Shown here: positions 23,402 to 30,504 of the stretch, piece after piece
How the letters are laid out: every line of letters starts with the position of its first letter
How positions within the stretch are numbered: the stretch's first letter is position 1
Origin: Opitutaceae bacterium
Lineage (GTDB): Bacteria > Verrucomicrobiota > Verrucomicrobiia > Opitutales > Opitutaceae
DNA: 43,098 bases
Assembly: GCA_005792355.1 (NCBI GenBank)
Contig: SXSC01000316.1
Location: forward strand, 1 to 43,098
Reading direction: 5' to 3'
Notes under the pieces: model-generated
Database searches by the model: none
The model's input: the letters and a program-made list of their open reading frames with translations, nothing else
What the model was told of the DNA's origin: nothing
Position numbers and translations under genes: made by a program

Positions 23402-24676
23402 ATGGCCGACTTCCTGACCGACAAACCCGCCCAACTCGAACGCGCCTTTCTCGTCGGCGTACAAATGCCCGGGATGGCCGCCGGGGAGGCCGCCGAACTG
23501 CTCCTGGAGTTGAAGGAGCTGGTCGAGAATCTCCGCATCACCGTCGCGCGCACCGAGCTCGTCAATCTGCGGCGCGCCACCCCCGCCCTGCTCCTCGGCA
23601 GCGGCAAGGCCCAGGAATTGGTGGACCTCGCCAAGGCCGACGGCGCCGACGTGATCGTCTTCGACGAGGCGCTCTCGCCCGCACAGCAGCGCAACTGGGA
23701 AAAACTCTCCGGTCTCGCCGTGATCGACCGGCAGGAGGTCATTCTCGAAATTTTCGCCGATCGCGCGCACACCCGCGAGGCGATCCTCCAGGTGGCTCTG
23801 GCCCGCATGGAGTATTCGCTGCCCCGCCTCACCCGCGCGTGGACCCATCTCTCGCGGCAGCGCGGCAAGGGCGCGATGGGCGGCGAAGGCGAAACGCAGC
23901 TCGAAAACGATCGCCGCACCGTGCGCGACCGGATCACCCACCTCAAGGTCGAGCTCGACAGTGTCGTCAAACAACGCGACGTCCAGCGCCGCAAACGCCA
24001 GCGCGTGCCGATCCCCACCTGCGCGATCGTCGGTTACACCAACGCCGGCAAATCCACGCTGCTCAACACCCTCACGGGCGCCCAAGTGCTGGCCGCCGAC
24101 AAACTTTTCGCCACGCTCGATCCGACCACGCGCCAGCTCGCCCTCCGCGGCAACCAAAAGCTGCTGGTAACCGACACCGTGGGCTTCATCCGCCGCCTGC
24201 CCCACGGCCTCGTCGAGGCCTTCAAGGCCACGCTCGAGGAGGTGGTGGTCGCCGATTTCCTGATTCACGTGCTCGACGTGCTCAACCCCAACGTCGAACA
24301 CCACCATGCCACCACGCTCGCGGTCCTCGCCGAACTGGGCGCGGGCGGCAAGACGATGGTCACCGTTTTCAACAAGGTCGACGCCGCGACCCCCGCGATG
24401 CTCTCCCGCGCCCGGCGCCTCGCGCCGGATGCGCTCTTCGTCAGCGCCCTCACCCGCATCGGGCTCGACACCCTCGAAGGCCGCTGCCTGGAACTGATCG
24501 CCGAGGCGCACGAGGCGACCGAGCTGCTCGTGCCCCACCGGCGTTACGACGTGATTGCGCGGCTCTACGCCGTCGGCCATGTTCAGAGCGAGGAACAGCT
24601 CGACGAAGCCGTGCGCCTCATCGGCCGTTTTCCCGCGACGCAGGCCGCGTTTTTCGCGCCCTTCGTGGTGAAGTAG
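23402..24676 (+). CDS. hflX: GTPase HflX
   Basis: The 424-residue cytosolic protein is HflX, a ribosome-associated GTPase that splits stalled or hibernating ribosomes under stress. The N-terminal HflX domain (about 15-195) includes LLGSGKAQEL, VIVFDEALSPAQQRNWEKLS and the glycine-rich MGGEGETQLENDRR. The GTPase domain shows G1 GYTNAGKST (211-219), switch I FATLDPTTR, G3 DTVGF (258-262), G4 NKVD (324-327) and G5 VSALT. Length and order match the family well. The ATG at 23402 begins MADFLTDKPAQLERAFLVGV, a typical start. It follows the repeat-rich spacer, with the S23 gene 113 bases downstream on the same strand. Confidence 0.97.
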   Translation: MADFLTDKPAQLERAFLVGVQMPGMAAGEAAELLLELKELVENLRITVARTELVNLRRATPALLLGSGKAQELVDLAKADGADVIVFDEALSPAQQRNWEKLSGLAVIDRQEVILEIFADRAHTREAILQVALARMEYSLPRLTRAWTHLSRQRGKGAMGGEGETQLENDRRTVRDRITHLKVELDSVVKQRDVQRRKRQRVPIPTCAIVGYTNAGKSTLLNTLTGAQVLAADKLFATLDPTTRQLALRGNQKLLVTDTVGFIRRLPHGLVEAFKATLEEVVVADFLIHVLDVLNPNVEHHHATTLAVLAELGAGGKTMVTVFNKVDAATPAMLSRARRLAPDALFVSALTRIGLDTLEGRCLELIAEAHEATELLVPHRRYDVIARLYAVGHVQSEEQLDEAVRLIGRFPATQAAFFAPFVVK

Positions 24677-24747
24677 GCCCGGGTCCGACCCCGCCGGGCC
24701 GTTCACGTTGTACCCTAATTCGGGTATTCAGGGAGCTGGCGGTGTGG

Positions 24748-24778
24748 ATTTGAGATCTCAGATTCGAGATCCCAAATC
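24748..24778. repeat. GAGATCTCAGAT-type palindrome upstream of the S23 gene
   Basis: TTTGAGATCTCAGATTCGAG followed by ATCCCAAAT is an imperfect palindrome ending 11 bases before the ATG at 24790. Related sequences lie inside the gene (25066-25096) and after it (25322-25400). Confidence 0.85.
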
Positions 24779-24789
24779 ACCGAAAACTC

Positions 24790-25311
24790 ATGGCCTCCTA
24801 CAAACGCTTCGAAGACCTTCCGGTCTGGCAGACCGCCGCCGACTTGTACGATCGCACCGACGACTTTATCGACCGCGCGCCACCGCGGCTGCGCCATTCC
24901 TTTCGCGATCAACTCGAGCGCGCGGCGCTCTCGGTTTCCAATAACATCGCCGCGGGCTTCGAGCGCGGTTCGACCAACGAACTGCTCGCCTTCCTCTACC
25001 TCGCCCGCGGCTCCGCCGGCGAAGTGCGCTCCATGCTCACCCTCGCCAGCCGCCGCCCCTACCTCTCAAATCTCAGATCTGAGATCTCAAATCTCATCAG
25101 CCTGGCCGAGTCCTGCTCGCGCCAAATCCGGGCGTGGGCCGATTCGCTGCAAAATTCCGAAATCGCCGGCCCGCGTCATCTCAACGAGCAATCCCGCGCC
25201 GCGTACGAAAAACGCCAGGCGCGCGTCGCCCAGGCCAACGCTTTCAACCAGCTGATCCTCCAACATCTCCCGCCCGATCACCCGATGCACCCCGCCAATC
25301 GAAAGACTTGA
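24790..25311 (+). CDS. Four-helix-bundle (S23/IVP family) protein with an in-frame repeat
   Basis: The 173-residue protein belongs to the four-helix-bundle family related to the 23S rRNA intervening-sequence protein. Family landmarks are FEDLPVWQTAADLYDRTDDF, FRDQLERAALSVSNNIAAGF (residues 38-57), ERGSTNELLAFLYLARGSAG (58-77) and SLAESCSRQIRAWADSL. Function is unknown; such genes are scattered singly in many bacteria. Residues about 92-103 (LSNLRSEISNLI) are encoded by a GATCT palindrome and sit where the normal protein turns between helices 3 and 4. The C-terminal 55 residues (from about NSEIAGPRHLNEQ) are longer than in the basic family. Family is firm. Confidence 0.9.
   Translation: MASYKRFEDLPVWQTAADLYDRTDDFIDRAPPRLRHSFRDQLERAALSVSNNIAAGFERGSTNELLAFLYLARGSAGEVRSMLTLASRRPYLSNLRSEISNLISLAESCSRQIRAWADSLQNSEIAGPRHLNEQSRAAYEKRQARVAQANAFNQLILQHLPPDHPMHPANRKT
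25066..25096. repeat. Palindrome inside the S23 gene
   Basis: ATCTCAGATCTGAGAT (25070-25085) is a perfect 16-base palindrome flanked by further AAATCTC units. It keeps the reading frame open and adds about 12 residues to the protein. Confidence 0.92.
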
Positions 25312-25321
25312 AATCGCAAGG

Positions 25322-25400
25322 TTGAGATCTCTCAGATTTCAAATCTGAGATCTCAAATCTGAAATTTCTGATCTGAGATTCCAGATCTCAAATTTCAGAT
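25322..25400. repeat. Tandem GAGATCT/AAATCT repeat after the S23 gene
   Basis: About 80 bases consist of alternating TGAGATCT, CAGATTT, AAATCTGA and GAAATTT units in both orientations, able to form several hairpins. It lies between the S23 stop codon and the end of the convergent Dabb gene. Confidence 0.9.
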
Positions 25401-25424
25401 CGCCGTCCGCGGCGGCCGCGCGGC

Positions 25425-25724
25425 CTACGCCGCGTCGTAGATCTGCACGCGGTTCCAAAATGTTTTGAAGGCGTTGATAAACGCCTGGTGGATCGGGTCC
25501 ACCTGGTACGCGTCGTGCGCCGCGACATCCTGGCAGATGACCGTCAACGCGACAGAGTAGGTGTCGTCGATAATCGGTCGCTTCTCGGTCGGGGCCGGCG
25601 TACCGACGTAACATTTGGCCACGGCCTTGATGCCACCCAGCGACTCGACGCCGCGGCGAAAATCCGCGCGCTGGGCGGCGGTGAGTTCAGGTTTCAGCCA
25701 GAAGTAAACAGTGTGAACGAGCAT
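25425..25724 (-). CDS. Dabb (stress-responsive A/B barrel) domain protein
   Basis: The 99-residue protein is a Dabb-domain member, a dimeric ferredoxin-like alpha/beta barrel of mostly unknown function. Landmarks are MLVHTVYFWLKPELTAAQRA, then VAKCYVGTPAPTEKRPIIDD, YSVALTVICQDVAAHDAYQV and DPIHQAFI, covering nearly the whole chain. The ATG at 25724 starts directly on the first beta strand; an in-frame start 48 bases upstream would add an unneeded extension. It is convergent with the S23 gene and lies just downstream of the ABC-transporter scar on the same strand. It is a cytosolic single-domain protein. Confidence 0.87.
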   Translation of the reverse strand: MLVHTVYFWLKPELTAAQRADFRRGVESLGGIKAVAKCYVGTPAPTEKRPIIDDTYSVALTVICQDVAAHDAYQVDPIHQAFINAFKTFWNRVQIYDAA

Positions 25725-25774
25725 GGGAGAGGCAGATGAATTGCCGGGCCGCGCCGCAGCGCGCAACGACAACT

Positions 25775-26139
25775 TCAGAAATCTTCTCCGGTGGCCGCCG
25801 CGTCGAGCCGGGCGAGGTCCTCGCCCACGCGGAAATTCATCGGCCCATCCGGATCCGGCGAGCGCACGGCGGAAAGCAGGATCTTGATGTACGGATGCCG
25901 CGGGTTTGCGAAAATGTCCACCGTGCGGCCGTCCGGCAGCCGAAACCAGATCTCTCCCGCCATCGGTGCCACCGCGCGCCCGCCGCGAGCCCCTGCAGAA
26001 CCGCCAGGAGATAGCGTGAAGCCGCCGCCAGCCGATGACGGCCGAACCGCCGGCGGATCAGCGCCCACTGCGACAACGAGCCGGACTCCTGCGTCGGGGC
26101 GGACCCAGCCAGCGCAGGGGACTCGGACGCCGCGGCCAT
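25775..26139 (-). pseudogene. Scar of an oligopeptide ABC transporter (permease start + ATPase end)
   Basis: From the ATG at 26139 the frame reads MAAASESPALAGSAPTQESG and then SLSQWALIRRRFGRHRLAAA and SRYLLAVLQGL, which looks like the N-terminus and first membrane helix of an OppC/DppC permease. In another frame, 25963 to the TGA at 25775 reads MAGEIWFRLPDGRTVDIFAN, then PRHPYIKILLSAVRSPDPDG and PMNFRVGEDLA. This is the typical C-terminus of an OppD/OppF-type ATPase (AxPRHPYT..LLSAVPxPDP). Strand and order are those of an opp operon, so a deletion of about 2 kb or more between the two genes would explain it. Neither piece could work. Both matches are from memory of family motifs and the first is weaker. 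Confidence 0.55.
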
Positions 26140-26397
26140 CGTATCCAAGCGGAACTGCACCCCCGCCGACCGGCAAGCGGCCAGTGCGCGCGCCATTCCC
26201 GCGCAGTCCCTTCCATCCATCCGTCGGGGCGGTCGGCGCGCGGCAACGTCCGCCGCCGGCGCGCGGCTGCGGCCGGCGAGGAGACCAGCAAATTTTCCAT
26301 TTCTTTGACTTTGTCACCAGCCGCCCGAGAGGAAACACTCCCGCCCGTGCCCACGCCCCCCACGCAGCCCGGTGCCGAACCGCCCTCCCCTCCGGCC

Positions 26398-28866
26398 ATG
26401 ACGCGCGACGTCGACGAACAGCGACTTGCGCTCGCCCTCGACGCGGCTGCCGCCTCGACGTGGGATCACGATGTGGCCGGGCGGTGTGTGCATCTCGACG
26501 CCCGGTGGGGCGATATTATCGGCGGCGAACTGCGCGCCCGCACGGTTGCAACGCGCCGCCTCTACGCGATCGTCCATCCGGTGGATCGGTCCGCCGCGAC
26601 CAGGCAGGTGCGCGCATGTTATCTCGGACGCGAGTCGCAATTCCGCGTCCAGTATCGGGTGCGCCATACCAACGGCGAGTGGATCTGGCTGCTCTGCCGG
26701 GGTCGGGTGGTCGAGTGGGATGCCGCCGGCCGGGCGCGACGGATGATTGGGATCAACACAGACATCACCGAGCAGAAGCGAGCCGAAGAGCGGCTGCATC
26801 GGCACGTGCAGTTTCTCACCCAGGTTCAGACCTCGACGGTCGAGTTGCTCGACCGCCACGACCAGGCCTCCCTGTTGCAGGAGATCGTGAACCGGGCGGA
26901 GGGGATGTTTGGCGCGCAGGGCGCGACGCTGGCGCTGCTGGAAAACGACGAGTTGGTCTATCGCGTCTGCACACCCGGGGCCGCCTTTCTGCAGGGCCTT
27001 CGACTCGGTCGCAGCCAGCCGCTGCTGGGTTGGCGCGCGATCGACACGCGCGAGCCGGTCGCCGCCAATGAATACGCCAAGCTCCCGGAGGAGGAGCGCT
27101 TTCCCGGCAGCCGCTCCGTGCAGGCGTGTGCGGTCTTCCCGATCGTCACAGGCGAGGTCGTGATCGGGGTGCTGGGCATCTCGCGCGACGATCCCGGGCG
27201 AGGGTTCACCCCCGATGAATTGCAGATGGGCCGGCTGTTCGCGCAAATCGGCGCGTTGCTGCTCCGCAACGCCGGTATCTACGACGAGGCGGTCCGCCTC
27301 GCGGAGGCCCGCACCACCGCGCTGCGGGAAAGCGAGGAACGTTACCGCACGCTGATTGAGATGAGCGGCGACGCGGTGTTCCTCGTCGACCTGACCGGCC
27401 GCATTCGCACCGCCAACGCCACGGCGGCCCGGATGCATGGCTTCACGGTCGATGAACTGACCGCCATGCGGATCAGCGAACTCGACACGCCGGAAAGCGC
27501 GCGCCTCGCGCCAGGCCGCCTCGCCCGCCTCCTCGCCGGTGAAGCGATGACGTTTGAGGTCACCCACCGCCGCAAGGATGGCTCCGTGTTTCCGCTCGAT
27601 GTCATCGCCTCCGCCGTGCGCATCAACAACGAGAACTTCGTCCTCGCATTCGATCGCGACATCACGGCGCGCAAGGCGGTCGAGGACCGGCGCGTCCTCC
27701 TCGAGGCTTCGCTGCGCGAGTCCAAGAAGATGGAATCGCTCGGCACGCTGGCGGGCGGGGTCGCCCACGATTTTAACAACCTGCTCACCGGCATGTGCGG
27801 CTACGTCGAGATAGCGCGCGAGCGGCTGCCCGCGGGGCACGCCGGACGAAAGTGGCTCGAGCAAACCCTCGAACTCGGAAATCACGCCCGCGACCTGATC
27901 CGACAAATCCTGACCTTCAGCCAACAGACCATCAGCGAAATCAGACCTCTCGATCTTTCGACCGTCGTCGCCGGAGTGCAAAATCTCTCGCGCTTCACGT
28001 TGCCGGCCGGAGCCCAGTTACGCAGTCAACTCGACACCGACTGCCCGCCCATCGCCGCCGACCAGACCCAGCTTCATCAGGTCGTGCTAAATCTCTGCAC
28101 GAATGCGTCGCACGCCCTGCCCGCCGTCGGGGGTCAAATCACCCTCTCGGTCGCGAACGGGTCGCTCCCCGAGCGGCTCGCGGCGGCACAACCCGCCCTG
28201 GCCGACCGGCCGCTGGTGCGACTGTCCGTGGCCGACAACGGCTGCGGAATGGACGCCGCCACGCTGGAGCGAATTTTCGAACCGTTCTTCACGACCAAGG
28301 AATCCGGCAAGGGCACCGGGCTCGGGCTGGCGGTCGTCCACGGAATTGTAGGCGCGCACGGCGGAGTCATCGACGTCCGCAGCCAGCCCGGCGCCGGCAC
28401 CACCTTCGACATCTTTTTCCCCGCCCTGCCCGTTTCAGCGCACCCGTTTCCGGCCAAGCCCGAGGCCAGGCCCGCCCGCGGACACCAGGAGGCGATTCTC
28501 TGGGTTGATGACAATGACGCCACCGGTGAGGTCATCGCGCACCTCCTCGGCCTGCTGAACTACCAGGTCACCCACCTCAAGGTCGGCGCGGAGGCGCTGG
28601 CCGCGTTCACCGCCGCGCCGAATTCGTACGCCATGTTGATCACCGACCTCGCGATGCCGGGACTCGACGGCGAGGCGTTGGCGCGGGCCGCGCGGGAAGT
28701 GCGCCCGGATCTGCCCGTGTTGGTCGTCACCGGAATGATCGAACCAACGCGGCAAGCCACCCTGCGGGAAGCCGGGATTCGGGAGATCATTTTTAAACCC
28801 GTGACGCTGATCGAACTGGGCCTGGTTGTCGCCCGACACCTGCCGACCTCCGCCGCCGAACCCTGA
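26398..28866 (+). CDS. PAS-GAF-PAS hybrid histidine kinase with receiver
   Basis: The 822-residue protein has no signal peptide or membrane helix and is a cytosolic sensor. Domain order: PAS (about 5-127, ending GINTDITEQKRAEE), GAF (about 140-300), PAS (about 312-428, ending FDRDITARKAVEDRR), a HisKA-like dimerisation domain with H457 in GGVAHDFNNLL, and an ATPase domain with LNLCTNASHALP (N box), VADNGCGM (G1), FEPFFTTK (F box) and GKGTGLGLA (G2). A C-terminal receiver starts near AILWVDDND, with phospho-acceptor D750 in LITDLAMPG and K800 in IFKP. The ATG at 26398 was chosen because the frame upstream is proline-rich and overlaps the transporter scar. No output gene is adjacent, so the partner is unknown. 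Its GAF and PAS parts resemble the kinase at 40945. Confidence 0.93.
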   Translation: MTRDVDEQRLALALDAAAASTWDHDVAGRCVHLDARWGDIIGGELRARTVATRRLYAIVHPVDRSAATRQVRACYLGRESQFRVQYRVRHTNGEWIWLLCRGRVVEWDAAGRARRMIGINTDITEQKRAEERLHRHVQFLTQVQTSTVELLDRHDQASLLQEIVNRAEGMFGAQGATLALLENDELVYRVCTPGAAFLQGLRLGRSQPLLGWRAIDTREPVAANEYAKLPEEERFPGSRSVQACAVFPIVTGEVVIGVLGISRDDPGRGFTPDELQMGRLFAQIGALLLRNAGIYDEAVRLAEARTTALRESEERYRTLIEMSGDAVFLVDLTGRIRTANATAARMHGFTVDELTAMRISELDTPESARLAPGRLARLLAGEAMTFEVTHRRKDGSVFPLDVIASAVRINNENFVLAFDRDITARKAVEDRRVLLEASLRESKKMESLGTLAGGVAHDFNNLLTGMCGYVEIARERLPAGHAGRKWLEQTLELGNHARDLIRQILTFSQQTISEIRPLDLSTVVAGVQNLSRFTLPAGAQLRSQLDTDCPPIAADQTQLHQVVLNLCTNASHALPAVGGQITLSVANGSLPERLAAAQPALADRPLVRLSVADNGCGMDAATLERIFEPFFTTKESGKGTGLGLAVVHGIVGAHGGVIDVRSQPGAGTTFDIFFPALPVSAHPFPAKPEARPARGHQEAILWVDDNDATGEVIAHLLGLLNYQVTHLKVGAEALAAFTAAPNSYAMLITDLAMPGLDGEALARAAREVRPDLPVLVVTGMIEPTRQATLREAGIREIIFKPVTLIELGLVVARHLPTSAAEP

Positions 28867-28991
28867 TCGCCAAAATCGCGGCGCAGTCTGGAATTGATCC
28901 CGCGCCCGACGCTGGTGCAAGCTGCCCACCTCGCGCTGGCGCACCGGCCCAGCGCCCGCCGTCCCGCATCGCACTCCCTCCCAAAACCATC

Positions 28992-30377
28992 ATGCTTCCC
29001 CTCGTCACCCGCCGCGCTTTTCTGCAGACCGCCTCCGCGGCCAGCACGCTCGCGTTTCCCGCCGTCCTGCGTTCCCAGCCCGCCGGCACGCCGTCGCCCA
29101 ACAACCGGCTCAATGTCGCGATCATCGGCGCCGGTGGCCGTGGTGGCGCCGCCGTGCAGGGCATGAAGGATGAAAACGTCGTCGCGATCTGCGACGTCGA
29201 CACCGACCGCGCGGGGGCGTCGTTGAAGTCGTTCAGCGAAAAATATTCCGACGAGGCAAAACTCCAGGAGGGCGCCGTACGCTTCAACGACTACCGCAAG
29301 ATGTTCGACCAGCTCGGCAACAAGATCGACGCGGTGACGATTTCCACGCCCGATCACACGCATTTTCCGGCCGCGATGACCGCGATGGCGCTCGGCAAAC
29401 ATGTCTACGTTGAAAAACCACTGGCGCACACGGTGTGGGAAGCGCGCGAGCTGGCCAAACGGGCGCGCGAGAAAAAGGTAGTCACCCAGATGGGTAATCA
29501 GGGTCACGCCGGGGAAGGCTGCCGCATCCTGAAGGAATGGGTCGAGGCCGGCGTGCTCGGCGAAGTGCGCGAGGTCGTGAGTTGGACGAACCGGCCGTTT
29601 TATCCTCCGTGGCGCGAGCCGGTGGGTTCGTATAACAAGCCCGATCACTCGAAGTTCATTCCCGTGGTGCCCAAGTCGCTGAACTGGGATGCCTGGCTCA
29701 GCGTCTCCGCCGACCGCGCCTACGATCCCGCCTATGTGCCCTGGAAGTGGCGCGGCTGGTGGGATTTTGGGACCGGGGCGTTTGGCGATGTCGCATGTCA
29801 CATCATGGACGGGGCGTATTGGGCGCTGAATCTGGGCGCGCCCACGGCCGTCGAGGCGATGTCGACCGGGGCGACGACGCTCGCGTGTCCGCTGGCCTCC
29901 GTGGTGACCAACTACTTCCCCGCCCGGGGCAAGCTGCCGCCGGTGAAATACACCTGGTCGGATGGCGGGATGATTCCGCCGCTGCCCCAGGAGCTGGAAA
30001 TCGGCCGCGATCTTCCAGCCGAGGCCGGCACCCTGCTCTTCGGCAGCAAGGCGACCGTGCTCTGTAGTTTTTATTACGATACCGTGCGCATCATCCCGGA
30101 GGCGAAGATGAAGGAAATCGCGCCGAGCCTGCCGGCCAAGACCATCCCGCGGGTCAAGGGCGGGCCCTTCGCCGAGTGGATTCTGGCGTGCAAAGGCGGA
30201 CCGAAGGCCGGCTCGAACTTCGACTACTCGGGCCCGTTCACCGAGGCGGTGCTCCTCGCCAACGTCGCGATCCGCTCGCGCCGCCGGATCGAGTGGGACT
30301 CCGCCGCCATGCAGGTCACGAATCTCCCGGAGGCGAATCAGTTCGTCACGAAGGAATATCGCCCGGGGTGGATGTGA
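28992..30377 (+). CDS. Gfo/Idh/MocA-family oxidoreductase, Tat-exported
   Basis: The 461-residue protein starts with a twin-arginine signal (TRRAFLQTASAASTLAFPAV), so it is probably exported folded with its NAD(P) bound. The Rossmann fold begins NRLNVAIIGAGGRGGAAVQG and VVAICDVDTDRAG. The family motif EKPLAHTVWEA is clear, followed by QMGNQGHAGEGCRILKEWVE and GVLGEVREVVSW. WWDFGTGAFGDVACHIMDGA contains the conserved D/H substrate-site region. Enzymes of this exported type in planctomycetes and verrucomicrobia are thought to act on sugars or cyclitols, but the substrate is not evident. It is 127 bases upstream of PSD1 gene 3 on the same strand and may be co-transcribed with it. Confidence 0.94.
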   Translation: MLPLVTRRAFLQTASAASTLAFPAVLRSQPAGTPSPNNRLNVAIIGAGGRGGAAVQGMKDENVVAICDVDTDRAGASLKSFSEKYSDEAKLQEGAVRFNDYRKMFDQLGNKIDAVTISTPDHTHFPAAMTAMALGKHVYVEKPLAHTVWEARELAKRAREKKVVTQMGNQGHAGEGCRILKEWVEAGVLGEVREVVSWTNRPFYPPWREPVGSYNKPDHSKFIPVVPKSLNWDAWLSVSADRAYDPAYVPWKWRGWWDFGTGAFGDVACHIMDGAYWALNLGAPTAVEAMSTGATTLACPLASVVTNYFPARGKLPPVKYTWSDGGMIPPLPQELEIGRDLPAEAGTLLFGSKATVLCSFYYDTVRIIPEAKMKEIAPSLPAKTIPRVKGGPFAEWILACKGGPKAGSNFDYSGPFTEAVLLANVAIRSRRRIEWDSAAMQVTNLPEANQFVTKEYRPGWM

Positions 30378-30429
30378 GGCGGGGCCGGCGCCCGACTGGA
30401 CAACGTACCGCTCGCCCGCGTCGCGTGTC

Positions 30430-30456
30430 TTGACGGGGGCTGGATCGCCGTATTTG
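30430..30456 (+). promoter_or_regulatory. Weak sigma70-like promoter candidate before PSD1 gene 3
   Basis: TTGACG (30430-30435) and TATTTG (30451-30456) are separated by 15 bases, shorter than the usual 17. It is the only recognisable pair in the 127-base gap before the start at 30505. Low confidence. Confidence 0.25.
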
Positions 30457-30504
30457 TAGCTGCAACCCCGGCGGGGCGACTCTGAAGCCGCGCCACCCAC
30501 CATC

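Noticed and set aside
25322..25400. CRISPR array
   Set aside because: The units are short, irregular and in both orientations with no unique spacers, so this is a palindromic repeat cluster.
26305..26310. TTGACT as a -35 element for the hybrid kinase gene
   Set aside because: No acceptable -10 sequence lies 15-19 bases downstream.
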